Below, piece by piece: positions 31,196 to 40,281 of a stretch of DNA of 64,000 bases. Source of the stretch: Phytophthora sp. 'mugwort'. Its lineage: Eukaryota > Oomycota > Peronosporomycetes > Peronosporales > Peronosporaceae. Position 1 is the first letter of the stretch, and every line of letters begins with the position of its first letter. The notes under the pieces were generated by a model. That model searched no databases and was not told the origin of the DNA. It worked only from the letters and a program-made list of their open reading frames with translations. The position numbers were made by a program, and so were the translations under genes. The stretch covers positions 1,240,001-1,304,000 of the forward strand of contig JAUCEF010000009.1 of NCBI GenBank assembly GCA_033558025.1, written 5' to 3'.

Positions 31196-32181
31196 TCAAG
31201 CGTCCATGATGCGCTTAGAGGACAATCTACGTACGGTTCTACACTCTTCTTCCGAGCCCATAAGCTGTACGTGTTTGCGAAGAGGCCGAAGGCTCCGACA
31301 GCTCACGTCTATGCCAACCTACCCGAGGAAAAACCGTCCTTAAGGCCAATATTTTGGTTCGTAGTTTATCCCGTGAATTGCTGCGGAGATGTGAGACCAA
31401 GGTTTCTGCACCTCCAGAAAAGACAAACGGTCTGGGTGACAAGGACGTTGTATTGGAGATACCCGGGGTTGGTATATTTCTACTTCCGTTACTTCGGTCA
31501 TGAAGCGATGGTTTAAAGTGACAGATGAACTTCAACTTATCGATAGGGCAATCAGCTGGGCCGAAACGGTAGACTGGGCGATGGACGTTCCAGCGGACGT
31601 TTGTGTTGCTGAGGACAGCAATCTGGCGGATAGAATTAGAGCTATCAAGCCTCTCTCCGACGAGACCGAGATACTACTTTTTGCTGCGAAAGGCTGTTTG
31701 AGCGACACTATTATGAGAGTGGTGACGGGGAAATTATACGCGGACAATCCGTCAATTTTGGTATTAGACCCGACCTTATTTGGGTTTGTCACAGACGTAT
31801 CAAGGCGTCGGATTTAGCGGATGTACAACCCGCTTTTCACGATGTTGCTGACAAGAAGATCTTGATCCCCTTCAACTGCAGAGGTAACCACTGGTGGCAT
31901 TATACTCGATTTATCGCGCTTAGAGATTGCCTACTACGATCCCATGAAGTCTAGCTACGCAGTGACGGACAAATTGTTAGCACTGAAATTCGTTGAGCTG
32001 CTGCCTGTCCCTAGTGAAGGTCGGTTTCGAGTGTTTCCCTACGTGACTGAGATGGGAGTCCAGGTGGACAACTACAATTGCGGGGTGTTTGTTATTATCG
32101 CCTTTGAGATGTTCACAGGAACAGAGTCTATAGGGCTCCTCAACTACAAGTCATTACAGATGTTGCGCTATAGATACTAAG
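31196..32181 (+). pseudogene. Ulp1-like C48 cysteine protease remnant, frameshifted
   Basis: The segment 31500-31817 (ADNPSILVLDPTLFGFV) is the element-specific N-terminal part. The catalytic core follows: LIPFNCRGNHWW near 31860-31900 gives the His. A frameshift at about 31895 leads to IAYYDPMKSSYAV (Asp) and then GVQVDNYNCGVFVII (Cys). The His-Asp-Cys order is that of the SUMO-protease clan. A stop after FVTDVSRRRI and the frameshift show loss of function. Such proteases are carried by some MULEs; their role in transposition is not established. Confidence 0.78.
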
Positions 32182-32610
32182 TATGTGCTTGTAAAACGCC
32201 AATACATCTTAAACTTCTTGTAGTGGCGCACTCAAGACCAACAAACTCACACTTAAGTCAACCTGCTCCCCGACACTCCCTGACACAACACGACGCATAA
32301 CTGCTATCCGGGTATACGAAGCACGGCAATATACTTGCGCTCACACATGTTGGTCACACGAACCGGACCTTCCAGTCGGTCCCAGTCGGGCGCTGGTCGG
32401 GTGCAATCGGGATCAAATGCCTTGTCACATTGATCCCAGTCGGGTACAGCAACAAGTCCCATAATTCTTACCTTAATTCTTTTTCGAAGCAGGTATAAAC
32501 GTTTCTAACCGTTTCTAAACATTTTTTTCCAGCTGTTGTTTTCGACGACTCAGCGATTCGATAGGGTTAGCGTAAAAGGGGCTGCTGCTCTGAATTACGT
32601 CGGTAAATCA

Positions 32611-34531
32611 TACTTCCTCCTGTTTTTGTTTTTGGGACAATTCTTTTCTCGCGTTGTTTTTCCTTTTGGTCCATTTTAAAGCCGATAGTGCGCCTGAAAT
32701 CGTTTTAAGCAGGTATTATAATAAAGGATGCGCTACAACGACACATATGACAAGACTCAAAACGAAAGCTCAATTAAACGCAAATTATCAGGCTGGATGG
32801 ACCGCGCCCATGCCCTCGTCTCTAGGAGCTACAAGCTCACGTTCTTTTGAAACGATGTGATTTCACAGCTTGCACCACAACCTTCGGGTCTACCGGAAAA
32901 GAAACAGGAAGTGCTCCAGCTTTGCGAAGTTTCTGCTTCTTTGCATGCGGGAGTGGGAACTAATTGGACTCACCCGCCTTCATGGTGCAGTCGAGCAGCT
33001 TTTGCAGACATACGAAACATCATCTAGGGTCTCTGACGCTAGTGCGAGGAACGCAGCTTTCACCTCGCGAAGCAGCTCGTTAATGTTGCGGCACTCACTT
33101 CGATATTGGAGGGCCTGGATCGATGAAAAGAATCCCAAGTCCAATACATAAAAATCCGGCGAGTTTGGCGGCTGAAACTGCATGCGGATGTCCCACCCGT
33201 CTGCCGTTCCAGCCGCCACAATGTCAGGATCTTCAACCAGCCCGCTAGGCAGGTTCTTGGTGACCGGTGCTCCTTTGGGACGGTTTCGGTTGCTTCTGAT
33301 GGCCTTGGTTTCCTCAGTGAAAGGCCAGATGCCCAACTTCCCATCGAAGATCACCTGACCAAGTTGATCAAACCTACAATATCATGTTAGGCGGGGTATA
33401 CAAAAAAGAGGTCAGTCAATGTAGTTCAGCCAGCAGCATTGAGGTGAGAGCAGCGATACATACCTGGGGCGAGCAAGGCGGCGAGGAACATTGTTTTTCC
33501 GATTAACCGCTTGCTCTTTCGGGTCCGGTGAGGCGGATCTTCGCCATCAAGCAGGTAATAAGGCTTCCTGTCGACATCTTTATTAAACCATTTCTCGTCC
33601 ACATGCACTACATTGTGCATGGGGGACGAATTTAGGTCCGGTGTCGGTACCAGCGACACGATCTATATCCCACTTGAGTCGAGCTAGCTTGTTGGAGTCG
33701 GTGAGAAGTGGGTGCAGACGGTTACGGTGGCGACGGAGAACCTCCGTTTTCAGCAAGCGTCGCACAACCGTGCGGCTGACGCCCAGAGCGGCTGTCAGCG
33801 TCTACTCTGTCCGTCGGCGTTCCTTGGGGATAGCGGCAATCGTAACCTTCAGCGCCGCGTCGTTGTAGCCCTTGCAAGAAGCGTGACCCTTCAGGCGGCT
33901 GCGCACGTTGCCCATCACCTCGAGAGTACTGGTGCTTCGGTAGCGCTTTCAGATCCTCTCGACGGTGTGGCGGTGCACACTAAAATGGATGGCGGCTCTC
34001 TTGATGTCCCCGTGGCGCAGCCTTCCTCCGATGCTTTGCGAGATAAGGAAGTGGATCACAGCAAGGCGCTCGTTGTCGGAGAGATTATTCTTGGAGCGGG
34101 AAACCATCGTAGGAACACAGCAGGGGACACAATGCCGAGGAAGTGATCTGTAGAAAGCAGAATTGAGAATGGAAGAGGTGTGCTTGACGATTTTACTCGT
34201 AACTTGCGAGTCCTCATGCTTTTTCGGCGCTCAAAACAATTCTGTCAATCAGCGCCTCCGGAGGTTCTCGTGCGCCAATCAGCGGTCGCAGCGCGAGCCT
34301 TTGATGAAAATAGAAGCGTCTCCTTTTCCTGTGCTTAAAAATGGCCGAAGGTTGTTCCACGTTTTCGGTGATAACTTTGCTCAAACTGACTCCATTCCTG
34401 CGATTAAAAACCTCGTGAAAGCTTTGGTATCGGGGTTAATTGAAGGCTGATCAGATGGATTCCGCATGCATCTACCGGTTTTGGAGACCGGTTTTTTTTA
34501 ATGTCCCAAAAACAGAAAACGGGAGGAAGTA
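32611..34531 (-). mobile_element. Mariner-like element with 29/30-bp TIRs and TA target duplication
   Basis: The ends 32611-32639 and 34502-34531 are inverted copies of TACTTCCTCC(C)GTTTT..GTTTTTGGGACA with one indel and few mismatches. Each starts at a TA (32611-32612, 34530-34531). They resemble TACTCCCTCCG ends of plant mariner/Stowaway elements. The body contains a decayed transposase on the minus strand. The right end lies 10 bp from the stop codon of the PX-domain gene (34542-34544). Confidence 0.85.
32884..34107 (-). pseudogene. Mariner-like transposase, decayed, second catalytic Asp segment missing
   Basis: Minus-strand ATG 34107 opens MVSRSKNNLSDNERL, then a HTH region with a stop (HTVERI*) and another (RRTE*TL). 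The stretch VVRRLLKTEVLRRHRN (about 33765) follows, then HNVVHVDEKWFNKD (first Asp, about 33600). After 33360 the frame with GKLGIWPFTEET runs into PVTKNLPSG and then directly into VEDPDIVAAGTADGW. Relatives carry the QQDNA second-Asp motif between these points, so that piece is deleted. NSPDFYVLDLGFFSSI retains the third Asp. The element is clearly non-autonomous. Confidence 0.82.
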
Positions 34532-34541
34532 TCTTTCAGCT

Positions 34542-35354
34542 TCAGACGGGGAGCAGTGGGATTCGTCGCTGCTGGTCCTCCTCTTCGTCCGACATGCCGC
34601 TCGGGTCCTTGTAGTCGTCACTGTCAGACAAGGTCAGCGACTGACGCAGCCCCATTGACTTGCACTCGCGTAATTCTCCTGCATTGTAATACTTCTTCTT
34701 GACCTCGCAATGAAAATACAGATTTGGCCGATCGGACTGCCAGCCCTGCAGATTCATCTTGTACGTGAGTCGCTCGCCGCCTTCGAGCAGACGCTGCTCC
34801 ACACCCGCGTTGTTTAGCTCCAGAAACAGACACAGTGTGACGAGCACCTTGCACACGTTTACAGCGCTGAATGGGGCCTGATAGCAACGGAAGTGGCGGA
34901 TCCGGTAGTTGGTCTGCAGCACCGCGAATATCGTACGCATCATAGCGTCGAGCGCCTGAGTTCTCTGTGCGAAGACATGCTTGGACTGGTGGTTGAACAG
35001 CGTCCGCTTGGGGAACTTGATGCTGCACAGCACGGCGAACAGCGACCAGAACGGGCACGAGCCCAGCGCGCAGCAGCACGCCCGCACGTTCTTGCAGTCG
35101 GTCAGATACTGCAGCGCCCGGTACAGCGTCCGGCACTCGCTGTAAGTGCGTGCAACCTCGTGCACCACCGTCACATTGTGTCGGTGGGGCGTCGCGGCGT
35201 GGTCCAAGTCCTGACGCCGAGCAGCCAGTCCTTGATGGTGATTGCGACTTCTCGGCCGGATAGCGAAAACGTATTCGGGTGACGGCGAGCTCTCTCCGTG
35301 CGGGTTTACGCGTGCTACCTCCACGTCGATCTTTCGCAGCAGGACGGTCTTCAT
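34542..35354 (-). CDS. PX-domain protein, 270 aa
   Basis: The frame starts MKTVLLRKIDVEVARV. The PX (phosphoinositide-binding) fold is suggested by VARTYSECRTLYRALQYL, then a Cys-rich insert (NVRACCCALGSCPFW), then IKFPKRTLFNHQSK, which carries the Pro/Arg-rich lipid-pocket segment. The C-terminal half (YRIRHFRCYQAPFSAV to the acidic SDSDDYKDPSGMSDEEE tail) has no recognised domain. PX proteins bind PI3P on endosomes; here the role is inferred. It is intronless. A mariner element ends 10 bp downstream of the stop codon, so the 3' UTR and polyadenylation signal may come from the transposon. Confidence 0.75.
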   Translation of the reverse strand: MKTVLLRKIDVEVARVNPHGESSPSPEYVFAIRPRSRNHHQGLAARRQDLDHAATPHRHNVTVVHEVARTYSECRTLYRALQYLTDCKNVRACCCALGSCPFWSLFAVLCSIKFPKRTLFNHQSKHVFAQRTQALDAMMRTIFAVLQTNYRIRHFRCYQAPFSAVNVCKVLVTLCLFLELNNAGVEQRLLEGGERLTYKMNLQGWQSDRPNLYFHCEVKKKYYNAGELRECKSMGLRQSLTLSDSDDYKDPSGMSDEEEDQQRRIPLLPV

Positions 35355-36679
35355 AATTTGTTGGCAAATAGGTGGTTTCGTATCGCAAATCAGCTAAATA
35401 AGCGAATGGACGCACCAATGGCGGCTGTCGGCAAGTTAGTGCTGACCAGCGGTTATGGACGCGACAACCAAACTCGTCGTTCCAATGCAGCTGGCGTCGA
35501 TCAAATAATATGTCTCGATTCAAACCATCTTGAACTTCGAATCGGCGGTGATGAGAGGATAGTGTGTAACAAAAGCACACTTCAGTCTATGATGTAAGGA
35601 CCTGTCCTTGCGGCAGCGTAAGCTGTCGCTGTTCGACATGGCGACGGCGACGGCGAGGGGATTGGCCGAGCATAAGGCCTTACAGTGCAGGCATACATCA
35701 CACGTGGTATCGGTATCGTGTGTACATGAAGTGCGCTCTACCGTTTTGTCACGGAAGTTAGTCAGCATCGGAGCATGCTGGAGGCGGCTAAACTTGCGTG
35801 CAGCGAGCATTAGTGACCGAGATCAGCAGCAGCAGCTTGAGCGTATCCTAATTTCCTCGATCATCCCGAATCGAACAGATGAAGCATGAGCGACTGCTAG
35901 CGCCTAGAACGGATGAAAATTGAAGGCATGCCGGTAGTTAAACTACAGTAGAAAGCTGAAAAACGCGGACGTGTGTCGAGATATGGTCTGCGAAAACGGA
36001 GACTTGAGGCTGTGCTGATGTAGCACGTGTGTTGTGAGTCCCGTCCGCGTTGCGTACATGTTGAGTTGAAGAGAAGGAGTTTCGCTTTTATAGTATAAAC
36101 TGACTACCATCACCGCCATATCCCGCCGAGGGCAGCACTTTTGTTTATAAAATGAAACTACAAATTCTACGCATGGTCGAAGAAATGCACAACAGTATCT
36201 TGTGCGTAGGAGGTATTATATTACCTACTGCACCGGACCGATCTCAAATCAAGCGCTGTCGGGCCGACGATTGCGCCCTTGCTTAAAAAGTTGTCATTTA
36301 CAACTTGTTAATGGCAACCTGCGCTGTATCAGGTCTGAGATCGGTTATCCTCAAGGAGTGATTCGCTGGCCATAATTTCATGTTGGAAAAGGCCAGCCTC
36401 ATGATCCCACGCCCCTTGCCCGTAACACGTCATTATCTGGCCCGGACGTCCTGACGTGTGGCCCACATGGCCATGACCCGCCTCCGTCCCCTCGTGGACA
36501 TATCGCCAGCCCGAGCGAGCCCGTCTGTGTTGAAATCATTTTCGAAGCCGGCGTTGCCACTGGCGCATCTTCCTGGGGGAGAGCGGCCGTCCGGCAACTT
36601 GCATGAAGAGGTGAGACCTGCCCCATTCCAGAATTCACCCCGTTGAGAGCGCACGGAGCTGCTCCTTTATTTCATCAGT
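35355..36679. other. Intergenic region between divergent PX and MYB genes
   Basis: About 1.3 kb without a convincing gene. A plus-strand frame at 35608-35889 (MRQRKLSLFDMATATARG) lacks any motif. The region should contain promoters for both the PX gene (left) and the first MYB gene (right). Confidence 0.5.
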
Positions 36680-37426
36680 ATGACCATCTCCACGCGCATC
36701 CGCGGCGAGCTGTTCACGACGACCCCTTCGGGCATCGACCTTGATGACCCCGCGAGTCCGCAGCTCATTCGTCTACCGCTCACTCGACCACCGGATGGGC
36801 TCAGCAAGAGCAACACAGGCAGCAACAACAAGAAAACCAAGAAGAAGACAAAGAAACCGACCGCGACGATGAAGTTCAAGGTGAAGGCCGAGCCGGCAGG
36901 CGATCGCCAAGCGTCGCACCGCCACGGATTGCCTTGGACAACCGACGAGCACGACCGGTTCCTGCAGGGATTGGAGCGCTATCCGTCCGGCCCGTGGAAA
37001 GCCGTCGCCGCCTTCGTCGGCACGCGCACGCCGCGCCAGACCATGACCCATGCGCAGAAGTACCGCCAGAAGATCCAACGCCGCCGTCGCGGTCTCTTGA
37101 CCTCTTCGCGGCAGCCGGTTCCAATGACGTCGGAGGTGTACGGCGGACTCGCGATCACCACCAACGGCAAGGAGTGCGACCCAGTCGCTGGCAATTCGCC
37201 ATTGTCGGTGGACGCTGAATGCAAGTCGACCGACGAACGGATGACCCCGCTCGAGAGCAACTGGTTCGACAAGGTGCAGGTGGGCGAGCTGGACGCCGCC
37301 TTCCGAGCTTTTCTCGAGGTATATGACCCTACCCTCTTCCCCATGGACGATGACACGCACACCATCCCTGCCAGTCCGTTCAGCGTCGACTGCTCCATGG
37401 ATGAATGCGCGTCCATCGTGCTGTAG
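36680..37426 (+). CDS. SHAQKYF-like single-repeat MYB transcription factor 1, 248 aa
   Basis: The frame starts MTISTRIRGELF. A basic Lys-rich stretch (KKTKKKTKKP, residues 51-60) may be a nuclear signal. The MYB repeat lies at about residues 84-136: LPWTTDEHDRFLQGL, PSGPWKAVAAFVGTR, then TMTHAQKYRQKI. The Trp spacing is that of R1/SHAQKYF MYBs, but the motif reads THAQKYR rather than SHAQKYF. The C-terminal region is acidic (DPTLFPMDDD), a possible activation segment. It is the first of three related MYBs in the same orientation within 6.2 kb (others at 39421 and 42210). DNA target unknown. Confidence 0.9.
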   Translation: MTISTRIRGELFTTTPSGIDLDDPASPQLIRLPLTRPPDGLSKSNTGSNNKKTKKKTKKPTATMKFKVKAEPAGDRQASHRHGLPWTTDEHDRFLQGLERYPSGPWKAVAAFVGTRTPRQTMTHAQKYRQKIQRRRRGLLTSSRQPVPMTSEVYGGLAITTNGKECDPVAGNSPLSVDAECKSTDERMTPLESNWFDKVQVGELDAAFRAFLEVYDPTLFPMDDDTHTIPASPFSVDCSMDECASIVL

Positions 37427-37628
37427 ATAATCGCTACATATTTGCTTTCACATTTGAGCAAGTTAAATTAAAAGTAAATTCATTGGTTGCAATTCTGTCA
37501 AACCGTAATTCATTGGTCAACAACAGAAGCTCCTTTGTGGAACATGCCTTTCCAATCTGAGTCTGCATGGCTTGCTTTCACCACATCTCGATTATCCAGC
37601 GAGCAGCGAGAATCGTTTGGTGCGCCCA

Positions 37629-38469
37629 ATGATCTCGTCGCAGTCAGCTGTGCGTCGACTACTGAAGGCGCGTCGCACGGAAGTGGCGACGGTGTCGATC
37701 GCTGTCAAATCCGCGACCATCTTCGATAACCAGGATGTGACGGCACCCTACACGCAGTACATCTTCAAGCTGCGGAGCGCCGCTAGTAGCTCGTCGCACT
37801 TGGTTAAAGAGGGATGGAAAGTCCGCAAGCGATACTCGGATTTTTACGCGCTGCACCTGAAGCTGCGGCGAACGAGGGGCCAATGGGAGGTGAGCTGCCT
37901 CAAGCAGGGGGAAGCGTTCGACGCGTTGGTCGAGATGCTGCAACGGGCAGCAGGGCCCGATTTCCCACGGAAACATCTTCGGTGTGACACGAGTGCTATT
38001 ATCCACAAGAGGCGACGACACTTCATGGACTACATGCGGACGTTACTGGTAGCGTACACAGAACTGGAGGTTCTGCTGGGTGCACCGGGTACACTAAAAG
38101 GCAACTTTTTCGACGAGATCGTGTGTGTTAACACGGTTTTCGTTGAGATTAAGCGGTTTTTGAAGATCCCGCCGAAACGGAAGGAAATTGAGGCCAAGCT
38201 GACACGAGCGGTAATGGCGTTGGGAGAGGTGAAGCTGGACTTGAAAAGTGAAGCCAAGACGTCACAGTGCTGCATTTGTCTGAGCGATAGCAATCCAAGG
38301 TGGGAGTTGCGACGCGGGAGCAGACAAGGAGATGGCACAGCTGCCGTGCGAGCACATTTTTCATGAGGACTGCATTATCCACTGGCTTCAGTGTAGCTTC
38401 ACGTGTCCGATATGCCACCGCGATGTTGGGAACGCGACAAGTCGACGAGTGGCCGTAGCGCTCCGGTAG
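37629..38469 (+). CDS. PX-RING protein with a single frameshift near 38315
   Basis: The frame starts at MISSQSAVRRLL (37629; an upstream ATG at 37572 is also in frame). The PX domain spans about residues 25-150: YTQYIFKLRSA, VRKRYSDFYALHLKLR, FPRKHL, HFMDYMRTLL. The RING finger follows: SQCCICLSDSNP, then, in the other frame, QLPCEHIFHEDCIIHW and FTCPICHRDV, which together give all eight C3H2C3 ligands. Between these two blocks the frame changes by one base; removing one A near GGGAGCAGAC restores it. No GT..AG pair gives a plausible intron there. Either the gene is newly broken or this is a sequencing error. Predicted role: an endosome-linked E3 ubiquitin ligase, by domain content only. It ends TAG at 38467. 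Confidence 0.75.
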
Positions 38470-38476
38470 TCTGCCC

Positions 38477-38511
38477 TTGCGGAAGTAATGAGTAACTCAT
38501 TACTTCCGCAA
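38477..38511. repeat. Perfect 17-bp palindrome at the 3' end of the PX-RING gene
   Basis: The arms TTGCGGAAGTAATGAGT (38477-38493) and its exact inverse (38495-38511) flank a single A. It begins 7 bp after the PX-RING stop codon. The near-zero loop would form a cruciform or, in RNA, a very tight hairpin. It could act in 3' end formation or be a small insertion; no other copy was seen. Confidence 0.9.
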
Positions 38512-39420
38512 AACTCCTTATGAGTATTGTTGCGTAGGAACGTTCATTTAATGTTCAAAAACGCCACTGTGCGACCCAATTTCGGACGCTGAAAATGTCA
38601 AGCGAAACCTTCGGGATCGGGTGAACGCATTTTAATGCTTAATGTGAGGCACATCCAGATGTCAAGGCAACGATAAAAGTTTTTATCGGTACTACCAAGT
38701 GTGTAAGTGTCAAGTCGGTGTTTGCATCGGTGAGCATGTTGCAAGAGTTTTCTCTCATCGAGAGCGGCAAAGCTGGGTTCGGTCTGGGAATGGTACGTGG
38801 CTGTTTGTCCGGATTGCCTATAGTATAGGTAAATCATGTTTTGAAGCCATTGCTTCCTCACAGTATCCATTGCCGTTTGTGTTAAGCTCGAGCAAGAGAA
38901 ATTACAACTCAAAGTGCAAAGCGTTTTGGATGTTGAAGTCAACGAAACACTTTGGCTCTATGTCCAGAGAAACGAGACGGCAGCCGCCGTTGCCTTTTGT
39001 GGGGCAGGCCTGGCAGGCCTGCGCACCAATAAAACGACGTCAACTCGTAAGCCGTGATCGTGAGCCTAACTTCGTTGCAAATATCCGATAAGCTTACTTG
39101 GGTTTTACCGTCTGTAAGCTGTGCGTCTAAATAATACTGTAACAGCAATATCCATGGTTTGGTAACCAATCGTATTATTGCAGGTTAATCCGTCCGTGCA
39201 TTATAAATATCCGGATCTTTTCGACGAAAATCCAACTGCGACTATCAAAACGGCGGGGATATGCATTCAGCCACATATCTGCCAAGATCGAGTTAAGCTT
39301 TTGGCATGGCGTCGACCACTTCTTAAATCGCTCCTGGCAGCTCAACAGCTCATCAAGCCACAGCACAGGCAACAAGAACAGTTCTACTCAACCAGACGTA
39401 GAACAACAGACATTCGATCG
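38512..39420. other. Intergenic region upstream of MYB 2
   Basis: No confident gene. The frame of MYB 2 stays open upstream to 39178, but the stretch 39178-39420 has no recognisable feature and is treated as leader. The short Lys/Arg-containing plus frame at 38699-39091 lacks motifs. Confidence 0.5.
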
Positions 39421-40281
39421 ATGACTCTCACGCACAGCGTCCAACAGGAGTTTCTTGACAACGATACCAACCCCCCCGTCTGCATCCCCAGCCTGACGAG
39501 TGCCTTTAACTCCCCGATGGCAGTGAGTGGTGCTCTGTGTTTGCCGGTGTCGGCACTAGGTCAGCAACCTTTTCCTACCGCCCGGATAATGTTGCTTCAG
39601 ACGGCCGTTCCCCTGTCGTCCAGTCCAATGCGTATAGCCGAATCGAGGAAAGGCGAACGCTGGACAGAGGACGAGCACGAACGGTTCCTGCTTGGCATAG
39701 AACTATTCAAGGCGGGGCCATGGAAAAAAATCGCTGGCGTTGTCGGCACTCGTGACGCGCGACAGACGATGAGTCACGCGCAGAAGTATCGCCAGAAGAT
39801 CAAGCGCCACAAGTTGCCGCAACGTCGTGCTCATCATGGCTCTCGTACTACCTCCACTACTAAAAGGCTTCAAATTGCGCGCGTAGTCGAGACCTTAGCA
39901 TCAGGTGAAGCAGATGTAGATAATCGAGTGGTGGGGAATGCAAGATCGCAACTTGTACCGCCGAGAGTGCAGTTGCCATGTGAAGTACTGGGTGACGCAG
40001 AAGGCGTGACCACTGGCTTCGAGGAAGGTCTCGAGCGCGTGACTGGTCTTATTCCCGCGGAGACGCTTCCAGGCAGCAGCGGGGTCAATGTGGGCAGCAA
40101 TGCTCGTACACTCGACGGAGTAATGGTCGGAGCGGGCACGGGGCGTGGCGATCGGCTGAACCAGCAGCTGGACGCGACCCTGGAGCCACTAGATAGCAAT
40201 GCGGATATTTCGGTGGTATACGGCAGCTGGCTCATGCCAGACGAGTTAACGGACTTCTTCAACTCGCGGTGCCTGACGTGA
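39421..40281 (+). CDS. SHAQKYF-like single-repeat MYB transcription factor 2, 286 aa
   Basis: Preferred start is MTLTHSVQQEF at 39421; the frame is open back to 39178 (367 residues). The MYB repeat reads GERWTEDEHERFLLGI, KAGPWKKIAGVVGTR, QTMSHAQKYRQKIK, so this copy keeps SHAQKY followed by Arg. A basic stretch (KRHKLPQRRAHHGS) follows and could be a nuclear signal. The C-terminal half is Gly/Val/Ser-rich, ending ELTDFFNSRCLT. The middle is poorly conserved with MYB 1 and MYB 3. It is in the same orientation as both, so tandem duplication is the simplest origin. Confidence 0.87.
   Translation: MTLTHSVQQEFLDNDTNPPVCIPSLTSAFNSPMAVSGALCLPVSALGQQPFPTARIMLLQTAVPLSSSPMRIAESRKGERWTEDEHERFLLGIELFKAGPWKKIAGVVGTRDARQTMSHAQKYRQKIKRHKLPQRRAHHGSRTTSTTKRLQIARVVETLASGEADVDNRVVGNARSQLVPPRVQLPCEVLGDAEGVTTGFEEGLERVTGLIPAETLPGSSGVNVGSNARTLDGVMVGAGTGRGDRLNQQLDATLEPLDSNADISVVYGSWLMPDELTDFFNSRCLT

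Larger units (their letters stand above)
28540..32460 (+). mobile_element. Decayed MULE carrying a Ulp1-like protease, rich in CAGTCGG motifs
   Basis: One orientation of MULE transposase remnants (28850-31190) is followed directly by a C48/Ulp1-like protease remnant (31196-32181). MULEs that carry Ulp1-type proteases are known from plants (Kaonashi MULEs), so a single element is likely. Both ends and two interior places carry clusters of CAGTCGG/CCAGTCGGG: about 28550-28612, 29636-29720, 30819-31000 and 32370-32446. These repeats face the same way at both ends, so they are not classical TIRs. True TIRs and the target duplication were not found; the borders given are those of the motif clusters. 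Confidence 0.65.
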
